DNA from: an uncultured Muribaculaceae bacterium
GTDB lineage: Bacteria > Bacteroidota > Bacteroidia > Bacteroidales > Muribaculaceae
NCBI GenBank assembly: GCA_910584055.1
Contig: CAJTZS010000018.1
Coordinates: 1-64,000, forward strand
Direction of reading: 5' to 3'
DNA length: 64,000 bases
The notes below the pieces were generated by a model. That model saw only the letters and a list, made by a program, of their open reading frames with translations, was not told where the DNA came from and ran no database searches. Both the position numbers and the translations under genes were made by a program. Positions 42,901 to 48,920 of this stretch are shown one piece after another (within the stretch, counting starts at the first letter, position 1; the number at the start of each line of letters is the position of its first letter).

Positions 42901-43078
42901 GGCGATGGCTTCTTTGACCACCATTCTCGGCATGGCGCCGTTAGTGTTCGATCCGATGTATGGCTCGATGGCGATATGTATCATGGCGGGACTGACGATG
43001 GGCACGGTGATAATATTGTTGCTGCTTCCCGTGCTGTATGCCGCATTCTTTAAAATAAACAAGACTGGAACAAAATGA
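39917..43078 (+). CDS. RND efflux pump, inner-membrane permease
   Basis: A 1053-residue RND transporter (AcrB/HAE-1-like superfamily) that should export small toxic molecules using the proton gradient. The N-terminus (LTEYFVKRPTVFWSVIVAVV) and the repeated halves each with a large periplasmic loop and 6 membrane segments are visible. Segments include GAFIIAMGMLVDNSIVIMDG (TM4 with the conserved Asp residues of the proton relay) and MGLMGMMVKNGIVLVDEIER in the second half. Length is typical. The chosen start is the ATG at 39917, overlapping the adaptor stop; a GTG at 39914 is in frame directly before it. It ends by overlapping the TolC gene (ATGA at 43075-43078). The substrate is not predictable. 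Confidence 0.93.
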   Translation: MKVRRLTEYFVKRPTVFWSVIVAVVLAGVLSFMAMPKLEDPAIYGKQANVVAILPGASAHEVELKVAKVLEDQLRALPDVKEIRTECTSGMAVITVEFKMTVLNDDMEQHFDLLRRKMSDSAMLLPPDAMPPIVVDDMMDTYGLFYALTFDGFSYPEAEKYAQYIRNGLLEVDGVKRINIAGVRTEQIDVVITPEQLVRNGLTPTQIMMEMQNQGKVADAGKYSGGGYRYSLRVSGGLTDEEDVENMLIKTSSGQTVRVGDIAEVRRTLKEPQTNGFFVNGESALAICIALESDVVVPDVGKAVDSKLEQVMKQLPAGLSMEKIFFQPDKVDEAISTFLINLIESVLIVIVVLIFFMGLRAGIIIGMGLALTIAATFPILMTLDSTLQRISLGAFIIAMGMLVDNSIVIMDGILIDKKRGLAPKKYLYSIGDKTALPLLGATIIAVATFLSPYLSPDTAGEYCRDLFVVLCVSLLVSWVFALILVPMCAKSWMPPRQFSNAGGNGSRDPFDTPWHNAVRKVLERLIDWKKTTIACGVVILIVCVLSMTKVKNLFFPDFDYNQFVIEYTLPSQSSPDMVRTDLMRIMADLDTVPGVERVAMSMGSSPAHYCLVRPMSNGGDNYGELMVDAKDFKTCNKIIDIIKPALRKQYPEAYIRFRRYNFSIATSHTVEVRFSGPDPAVLKDLARQAEDIMVKSKYIDPYSVQNNWQTPSKRYIVELDRNDAIRAGLSRGNVADALKAATDGLPIGAVNEDDRMLVVNLKVRNADGSSVEDLEDVPVWSMINVNPDTEQFKGVLNGSVSAEDLQDGMSRSLPLSAVSTGVSLDWEEPFVFRVNGRRTIEVEADPNSDIYEGTPAKAMESIRDEIEAIKLPPGYSMQWAGETKLQQDAMVNILKYVPITAFLILTILLLLFGKWKLVLVILLCLPFVLTGIVPALLIFRQPFTFMAIIGLMGLMGMMVKNGIVLVDEIERLRKEENMHPYKAVIEATISRVRPVAMASLTTILGMAPLVFDPMYGSMAICIMAGLTMGTVIILLLLPVLYAAFFKINKTGTK

Positions 43079-44370
43079 GACTTATTGCATTCTTACTCTC
43101 ACTCACACTTTGGTCTACATTGGCGGCTGAGACGGTTCTCAGCGTGGATTCGGTCAGGGCCATGGCCACTGACCACAGCTATGCGTTGCGCCGGAACAAG
43201 AACGACGAACGCAAGGCTGACCTTGACCTGCAGATTGCCAAGCGTCAGCGGCTTCCCGACATTGACGGGTCTGCCATGGGGCTTGTTGCAAAGGATATGG
43301 AGATAATGGAAGGCACGACGCTTCAGATGCGCGGCATGTATAACGCCGGCCTTAACCTTACGCTGCCCCTTTATGCCGGAGGTCAGATATCGGCAGGAAT
43401 CCGTCTGGCTAAGATAGGGAGGGAAGTCGCGAGACTGAATACGATAAAATCGCGGGCGGAGGTAATTGCTGACGCTGACAACAATTATTATACACTCGTC
43501 GCTGTCCGAGAGAAGGTGAAACTTCTCGAGGCATACAGAAACAGAATGACCGCCCTTATCGGGCAGGTTGAGAGAAGTCAGAAAGCTGGATTGGCTACAA
43601 ACGAAGATTTATTAAGGCTTGAGGCCAAACGTTCGGAAATAGAATATCAACTGCAAAAGGCACGCACCGGGGAGGACCTTTGCCGGATGTCACTGTGTAA
43701 CGCTGTCGGGCTTCCTTTGGATACTCATGTTGTGCCTGCCGATTCATTGATGATCTCAGACATACCGGGCATCCTTGACACTGATATCTCCGAACGTCCA
43801 GAAGTAGGACTGTTGCGTCAGCAAGTGGAGGCTTCGAAGGCGCAGGTGAAGATGGCGCGGGCTGCTTATCTTCCGACCGTGGCTCTTGCCGGGGGCATAT
43901 TCTGGTATGGGAATGTAAAGATGAAAGGGACAACGGCACTCCCGGACGGAACGCCATATCAATATACTCATAAGTTTGACGGCTACATGCCGATTGCAAT
44001 GCTCTCGGTCAGCATACCTCTGATACATTGGGGTAAGGAGTTCAAGAAAGTAAAGAAAGCCAAGCTTGACCTTGAGAATTCCCGTCTTATGCTTGAAGAC
44101 AATGTGCGTCTAATGGGTATCGAGGCGCGTAAAGCGGTGAAGAGCCTTGAGGACGGGGTGGTGCTCGTGGAATCGTCACGCAAGGGGCTTGCGAGTGCAG
44201 AGAAATCGAGGGAAGTGATGAAAAGAAAATTCGACAACGGTCTCGCCACCCTTACAGACATGCTTGATGCGGAGGCGCAGTGGCAGCAGGCATATTCCAA
44301 CCATATCGAGGCTCTGGCGCAGCAAAAGATAAACTATACCGACTATCTCAGAGTTACAGGTCGTTTGTAG
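43075..44370 (+). CDS. TolC-family outer-membrane efflux protein
   Basis: A 431-residue outer-membrane channel with a signal peptide (residues 1-17, to LAAE). The two-fold repeated helix-strand pattern of TolC is visible, for example the long helix ENVRLM-type sequence (LDLENSRLMLEDNVRLMGIE) and RKFDNGLATLTDMLDAEAQW near the end, a hallmark of the OEP family. It completes the tripartite pump with the two genes before it, whose frames overlap. A terminator-like hairpin follows 19 bases after the stop. Confidence 0.92.
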   Translation: MRLIAFLLSLTLWSTLAAETVLSVDSVRAMATDHSYALRRNKNDERKADLDLQIAKRQRLPDIDGSAMGLVAKDMEIMEGTTLQMRGMYNAGLNLTLPLYAGGQISAGIRLAKIGREVARLNTIKSRAEVIADADNNYYTLVAVREKVKLLEAYRNRMTALIGQVERSQKAGLATNEDLLRLEAKRSEIEYQLQKARTGEDLCRMSLCNAVGLPLDTHVVPADSLMISDIPGILDTDISERPEVGLLRQQVEASKAQVKMARAAYLPTVALAGGIFWYGNVKMKGTTALPDGTPYQYTHKFDGYMPIAMLSVSIPLIHWGKEFKKVKKAKLDLENSRLMLEDNVRLMGIEARKAVKSLEDGVVLVESSRKGLASAEKSREVMKRKFDNGLATLTDMLDAEAQWQQAYSNHIEALAQQKINYTDYLRVTGRL

Positions 44371-44389
44371 GGTATTGTACGGCAACAAG

Positions 44390-44413
44390 AAAGGCGGCCT
44401 TTCGGCCGCCTTT
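44390..44413 (+). terminator. Terminator-like hairpin of the efflux operon
   Basis: AAAGGCGGCC-N4-GGCCGCCTTT is a perfect 10-bp stem with a TTTC loop; only three T residues close the stem and no long U-tract follows. The DNA from here to 44611 holds no gene; it contains GTTTAAAC palindrome-rich sequence and weak helices (CAAGAGT/ACTCTTG). Confidence 0.7.
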
Positions 44414-44611
44414 CCACGATTCCACTATAAACTATATCTAACTAAACTTCGACTCGCAAACTTTCTCACGAAACCTTGAGGGTCTTATCCATATTGCTTT
44501 GTACCTTTAGAACGTCAGGTTAGGGCAATAGTTGTCTTAATTAGATTAATTTACAAGAGTTTAAACTTAAGTAAGGTTCGTTAACAAACTACTCTTGACA
44601 TATCGGTTTGC

Positions 44612-44636
44612 GGATGCACCATGGTGCATCCCTACA
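44612..44636. repeat. REP-like palindrome, third copy
   Basis: Identical over 25 bases to the copy at 5390-5414 (GGATGCACC-ATGG-TGCATCC followed by CTACA). It lies between the efflux operon and the fructokinase gene. Confidence 0.7.
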
Positions 44637-44677
44637 ATTAGCAACATCAACAATGTCGGGTCATTCTGTGAGACCGG

Positions 44678-45556
44678 TCATTCAGTAAGGGAGGCAGGGA
44701 GGACGGGCATCGCGCCGTTCTGTGTGCAGACAAATGCGGATGTGGCAACTGCCTTGTGATGAGCCTCCTGTACGCTTTTACCTTTGAGAATGCTTGCGAT
44801 GAAGGCTGCTGTGAAGGAATCGCCGGCGCCTACGGTATCCGCCACTTCCACTTTGGGTGTTGGCAGGAAAGAAACTTCACCGGGAGTGAAGACGTAACTT
44901 CCGTTGATGCCGCAGGTAAGGATAAGCATTTTGAGATTGTATTTGCCGAGGAGTATCCAGCATTTGTCCTGCAGGTCAATGCCCGGATAGCCGAACATAC
45001 GGCTCACCGTCACAAGCTCCTCATCGTTTATCTTAAGGATATTGCATGCCTTCATCGAGTTGCACAGGATGTCTTTGTTATAGAAACCTTGACGCAGGTT
45101 GACATCGAACACAACCAATGGGTCGTTTTCCTTGGGAATGGCGTTCAGGAATTCCTGAATCGTTGTTCTTGAAACGATATTGCGCTGCGCAAGCGAACCG
45201 AAACATATGGCTTTTGTCTCGGCGGCTATTGCCTTTAGTTCTTCTGTGGATGGAATATTGTCCCATGCCACGTTTTCCTTGATTTCATATTGGGGGACAC
45301 CGGCCTCATCAAGTTCTACCTGAACTGTGCCGGTTGGGTATGGAACAGTGTCGAGATGATATTTCACATTTTTTGCGTCGAAATTCTCCACAAGTTCTTT
45401 GCCTAAGGCGTCATCCCCGATTGCGCTTATAGCGAGGCTCGGGAGTCCGAACTGGGATACATGATACGCGAAGTTTGCCGGTGCTCCACCGATTTTCTTT
45501 CCGTTGGGGAGAACATCCCACAGGGCTTCTCCCATTCCGATTACGAGGTCTTTCAT
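44678..45556 (-). CDS. PfkB-family fructokinase
   Basis: A 292-residue sugar kinase that should phosphorylate fructose to fructose 6-phosphate in the cytoplasm. The N-terminal VIGMGEALWDVLPNGKKIGG matches fructokinases, and the C-terminal PfkB signature DTVGAGDSFTAAF (about residues 238-250) carries the catalytic Asp and anion hole. It is last in the order GH32, transporter, kinase on this strand, 76 bp after the transporter gene. In the well-studied Bacteroides fructan locus the same functions are clustered, supporting the assignment. It starts at 45556 with a standard ATG. Confidence 0.9.
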   Translation of the reverse strand: MKDLVIGMGEALWDVLPNGKKIGGAPANFAYHVSQFGLPSLAISAIGDDALGKELVENFDAKNVKYHLDTVPYPTGTVQVELDEAGVPQYEIKENVAWDNIPSTEELKAIAAETKAICFGSLAQRNIVSRTTIQEFLNAIPKENDPLVVFDVNLRQGFYNKDILCNSMKACNILKINDEELVTVSRMFGYPGIDLQDKCWILLGKYNLKMLILTCGINGSYVFTPGEVSFLPTPKVEVADTVGAGDSFTAAFIASILKGKSVQEAHHKAVATSAFVCTQNGAMPVLPASLTE

Positions 45557-45632
45557 GACAAAATACTTTTAATTTGTTTCATTGAATTTTTTAATGAAGC
45601 TGTTTAAACAACTTCATTTGCTGCTATACTAA

Positions 45633-46820
45633 TTATGCTTCCTTTTTGATTTTTATTGTATAGCACAGTAAATAAATCACCCCTGCCGTCATAACGGCAA
45701 CTGCCCCGAGCTGTCCCGCTGCATCTGCCGCGTAACCCATACAGAGAGGGAAGACTGTGCCTCCGAAGAGACCCATGATCATAAGTCCGGACACTTCGTT
45801 CTTCTCGTTGGGCGAGGAGAGGAGTGCCTGCGAGAAGATGATTGAGAACACGTTGGAGTTTCCATAGCCAATGAGAGCGATTCCTATGTATATGGCGATC
45901 TGGGTATGTGCGCAGAACAGTATCACCATTGCTGCGAGCATCATGATGACGCTTATGGCGAAGAATATTTTTGCACGCACGGCGCGGAGTATGAATGTGC
46001 CTGAGAACGCACCTAAAGTACGGAATATGAAGTACAGGCTTGTTGCAAATGCGGCATCTTCAAGAGAGAAGCCGAGACGTTCCATGATGATCATGGGAGC
46101 ATAGGTGTTTGTTCCAACGTCAATGCCTACATGGCACATAATCCCAATGAAACACAATAGGATGAATGGCTTGCCGAGCAGTTTGACGCATTCCTTTATA
46201 CCTGAAGCCTTGTCGGGACGCTCCTCTTCGATTGGTGTCGCACCGAGTGCTGCTATGGCTATGACGCTTACTACGGTATATATAAGGAAGAGTATGCGCC
46301 AAGACAGTCCGAATGTCGGGGCAAGTGTGGTCGCACCCCATGTTGCAATAATCGGTGCCAGAAATGATGCTATCGCCTTGACGAATTGTCCGAAAGTAAG
46401 TGCCGAGGCCAATTTGTCACCTGTTATAAGGTTTGTAACGAGGGGATTGAGGGAGGTCTGCATCACGGCATTTCCAATTCCGAGCAAAGAGAATGAAATG
46501 AGCATTATGGCATATGAATCTCCAAAAATCGGGATGACGAGGGAAACAGCCGTTATGAGCAAAGATACGAGCACTGTGTTTTTACGCCCGATTTTATTCA
46601 TCAATATGCCTGTCGGCACGGAGAATATAAGAAACCAGAAGAACACCAGAGAGGGGAAGATGCTCGCCTCCGAAACCGAAAGGTTCAGGTCGTTCTTGAC
46701 GAAATTTGTGGCGGTCCCGACGAGGTCTACAAATCCCATAGCGAAGAAGCAAAGCATCACGGGGATCATCTGCAATAACGGACTGCGCTTCTTTGAAGTC
46801 ATTGTTTGAGTCGTTGTCAT
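45633..46820 (-). CDS. MFS sugar transporter, probably fructose permease
   Basis: A 395-residue major facilitator superfamily protein with 12 hydrophobic segments. The first transmembrane region (LLQMIPVMLCFFAMGFVDLV GTATNF) and MNKIGRKNTVLV between segments 2 and 3 (the GxxxDxxGRK-like MFS motif) are clear. It groups in style with the fucose:H+ symporter-type sugar permeases of Bacteroidetes. Its position between GH32 and fructokinase points to fructose as substrate, but this is inference. Expected in the inner membrane. GH32's stop lies 20 bp before its start, so they are co-transcribed. Confidence 0.88.
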   Translation of the reverse strand: MTTTQTMTSKKRSPLLQMIPVMLCFFAMGFVDLVGTATNFVKNDLNLSVSEASIFPSLVFFWFLIFSVPTGILMNKIGRKNTVLVSLLITAVSLVIPIFGDSYAIMLISFSLLGIGNAVMQTSLNPLVTNLITGDKLASALTFGQFVKAIASFLAPIIATWGATTLAPTFGLSWRILFLIYTVVSVIAIAALGATPIEEERPDKASGIKECVKLLGKPFILLCFIGIMCHVGIDVGTNTYAPMIIMERLGFSLEDAAFATSLYFIFRTLGAFSGTFILRAVRAKIFFAISVIMMLAAMVILFCAHTQIAIYIGIALIGYGNSNVFSIIFSQALLSSPNEKNEVSGLMIMGLFGGTVFPLCMGYAADAAGQLGAVAVMTAGVIYLLCYTIKIKKEA

Positions 46821-46839
46821 GATTGGTTATTTAAGTAGG

Positions 46840-48672
46840 TTATTTGTAGGGATTCAAAGAGTAGATTCTTAAGTCTGATATTTCAGCTTTGCCGCCTTTG
46901 GCAGTTGCCGATAATGTCGTGTAGGGGGATGTAGGGAAAACGAGGTTTGTCATGGCGAAGCGTCCGTCGTTCCCAAATATTTCGATGCTTGACCTGTCAA
47001 TGAATATCCTTAATGACAGTTTCGGGGATGTTCCGAAGACCGGGGCGGCGGTTGTGGCGGGGAAATCCTTACTGAAATCTGTGATTCCGCTCTTTTCCCG
47101 ATTGAAAGAGAATGTAGATTCAGATATATTGTATGTCATTATTACTTCTTCTCCTTTTGCGTTCGACAGCGTTAAGTTTACATTGGTAGCCTTCTTAGGG
47201 TCGATTGTCATAGTGATCTCGCAAATTCCATCATTTTCCGACGGGAGGCTGAAGTTATGTGCCTTTACGTTTATCGATGCCTTCTTTGAGTTGACGGTCA
47301 ACTTGTCGCGCAATTTGAGCATTTCGGGAGCAGGCTTTGTGGAAGCATAATATTGTCCGTCGTTACCTTTGAAAAGGGTTATCTCCACAGGGATAGTGTT
47401 TGCGGAGCGATATTGCATGGTTGGAACATCGGCGGCATATTGCCAGTTGCTCATCCAGCCGATGGCCGTGCGTCTTCCCTCAGGGGCATCGCTCCAGCTC
47501 ACGAGCGCATAGTTGTCTTTGCCGAAATCAAGCCATTTGGTCTTAACGTTGCCGGTGCTGTCTTTGTCGGGGGTAAAGGTCTTGCCGTCGAAATCACCGG
47601 TGAAATACTGTATTCCGCTTCCTCCGAACGGTCCGTCGGGGTTGATGTTGCATATCATGACCCATTTCTTCTCATCCTCATTGGCAACCGGAAGCTGAAA
47701 GAGGTCCGGACATTCCCATACGCCCTTTTGCGCCCCGAGTCCTTTGCCGAAAGAACTCTGCAGAGTCCATTCTTTCATATCCGGGGAGGTGAAGATCAGC
47801 ATTTCATGGTCGAGGGCATGCGCCAACACGAGAGTCCACAGTTTGGATTCAGGATTCCAGAACATGTTGGGATCGCGGGCTTCTGTGTCAAGTGTGAGGA
47901 CAGGGTTGGCAGGGTATGTGATGAATGTCTTGCCATTGTCGTGACTGACGGCAAGGCTCTGCGTCTGGCTGTCGGATGCAGATGTATACATTGCCAGAAC
48001 CGCATCTTTCCCGAATCCCGCGCTGTTCTCCTTGTCGATTGCCGAGCTGCCGGAGAATACCATACCGAGGCCGTTGGGTTCGAGGGCTGCGGGGTGGCTT
48101 TCCCAATTTATGAAGTCTTTTGAGGTTGAATGACCCCAGGAAAGGTTCTGCCATTTAGAACCGTAAGGATTCCACTGATAATAAAGATGCCATACCCCGT
48201 CTTTGTAGAACATTCCGTTGGGGTCGTTCATCCATCCGTAAGAGGGAGTGTGATGGAATAGTGGACGGTATTTCTCCCGGTTTGCGGTGTCGAACGAATC
48301 TGTGAGGGTCATGCTGCTCCAGCAAGCGTCGTCTTGAGTTTCCCTGACAGATGCCCGGCTATGATTGGCCACTACATCGAGTATTACATTCTTCCCTTTG
48401 TAGGGAGACAGGTCGAACGGCACGGTATAGTCGGTTTTTGTTTTTGCGAGACGCGCATGGAAAGTCTTTTCAAGTTTCCCGTCAACGACCACATTTATTC
48501 TGGCATCGTCGATCGACTCCTGAATGGGAAGTATCAGAAGTTTGTCGTCTCCTTTGACCCGGACATAGGTGTGATTCGGTCCGAGATGATCAACTTTGAT
48601 GTTGTCGGCAGCGCAAGTTATCGATGCTGCAGCTGCAATTAAGGTTAATCCGTTTCTTAGAATGAAGTTCAT
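46840..48672 (-). CDS. GH32 fructan hydrolase (levanase/inulinase/sucrose type)
   Basis: A 610-residue glycoside hydrolase family 32 enzyme. Signal-like N-terminus (to about ITCAAD); no convincing lipobox (Thr before Cys). Residues 25-125 form an N-terminal beta-domain common before GH32 in Bacteroides (DUF4980-like). The catalytic motifs are complete: WMNDPNG with nucleophile D150, EARDP with transition-state D267, and WECPD with acid/base E320. The C-terminal ~140 residues form the usual beta-sandwich. Whether it acts on levan, inulin or sucrose, and in endo or exo fashion, cannot be read from sequence. It is the first gene of the minus-strand side of the locus, divergent from the sensor. 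The ATG is preceded by a run of 14 A residues (minus strand). Confidence 0.93.
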   Translation of the reverse strand: MNFILRNGLTLIAAAASITCAADNIKVDHLGPNHTYVRVKGDDKLLILPIQESIDDARINVVVDGKLEKTFHARLAKTKTDYTVPFDLSPYKGKNVILDVVANHSRASVRETQDDACWSSMTLTDSFDTANREKYRPLFHHTPSYGWMNDPNGMFYKDGVWHLYYQWNPYGSKWQNLSWGHSTSKDFINWESHPAALEPNGLGMVFSGSSAIDKENSAGFGKDAVLAMYTSASDSQTQSLAVSHDNGKTFITYPANPVLTLDTEARDPNMFWNPESKLWTLVLAHALDHEMLIFTSPDMKEWTLQSSFGKGLGAQKGVWECPDLFQLPVANEDEKKWVMICNINPDGPFGGSGIQYFTGDFDGKTFTPDKDSTGNVKTKWLDFGKDNYALVSWSDAPEGRRTAIGWMSNWQYAADVPTMQYRSANTIPVEITLFKGNDGQYYASTKPAPEMLKLRDKLTVNSKKASINVKAHNFSLPSENDGICEITMTIDPKKATNVNLTLSNAKGEEVIMTYNISESTFSFNREKSGITDFSKDFPATTAAPVFGTSPKLSLRIFIDRSSIEIFGNDGRFAMTNLVFPTSPYTTLSATAKGGKAEISDLRIYSLNPYK

Positions 48673-48686
48673 TTTTTTTTTTTTTG
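48673..48686 (-). other. A14 homopolymer directly before the GH32 start codon
   Basis: On the mRNA strand, 14 A residues occupy the place of the ribosome binding site (T14 on the plus strand, from 48672 or 48673). Bacteroidetes genes often rely on A-rich leaders instead of a Shine-Dalgarno sequence, but a run this long is also prone to length change. Confidence 0.7.
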
Positions 48687-48762
48687 ATGTAAAAACAATC
48701 TTTTGTTTACCTTGAGTTTTTCTGAGAAAATCATAAAGGTGTCGATATTCTCAATCGCGGTG

Positions 48763-48770
48763 CAAATATA
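48763..48770 (-). promoter_or_regulatory. -7 element of the GH32-transporter-kinase operon
   Basis: TATATTTG on the minus strand, a match to the consensus, about 90 bases before the ATG. No -33 TTTG in place, as for a promoter dependent on an activator. Confidence 0.5.
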
Positions 48771-48793
48771 GTCAGAAATATACTGCTAGGGTT

Positions 48794-48830
48794 ATAACGA
48801 TATGAGCATGTTGTATAACAATTGTTGCAT
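48794..48830 (+). promoter_or_regulatory. Candidate HTCS operator, two repeats
   Basis: ATAACGATATGAGCAT (48794-48809) and ATAACAATTGTTGCAT (48815-48830) share ATAAC[A/G]AT-N4-GCAT and are 21 bp apart, two turns of the helix. A third match (ATAACAATCGGTGCAT) lies upstream of susC at 51704-51719. They sit between the divergent GH32 and sensor genes and may bind the regulator's AraC-type domain. Confidence 0.5.
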
Positions 48831-48877
48831 AGTGCATTTTTTTATAAACAAAAACACCTATTTTTATAAAAATGAGC

Positions 48878-48917
48878 TAAATTTGTAGAGTCAACTTGAG
48901 TCAACTTAAGGTCAACT
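48878..48917 (+). promoter_or_regulatory. Promoter region of the sensor gene with three GTCAACT repeats
   Basis: TAAATTTG (48878-48885) matches the -7 consensus with no clear -33. Directly downstream GTCAACT occurs three times (48890, 48900, 48911), spaced 10 and 11 bases apart, ending just before the ATG at 48921. Confidence 0.5.
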
Positions 48918-48920
48918 ATC

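Noticed and set aside
44414..44611. Possible gene or RNA in the gap after the efflux operon
   Set aside because: No ORF, no consensus promoter-terminator pair and only weak, long-loop helices were found.
46105..46809. A 234-residue frame opposite the MFS transporter
   Set aside because: It is the complement of hydrophobic codons in an intact transporter gene and shows no independent evidence.
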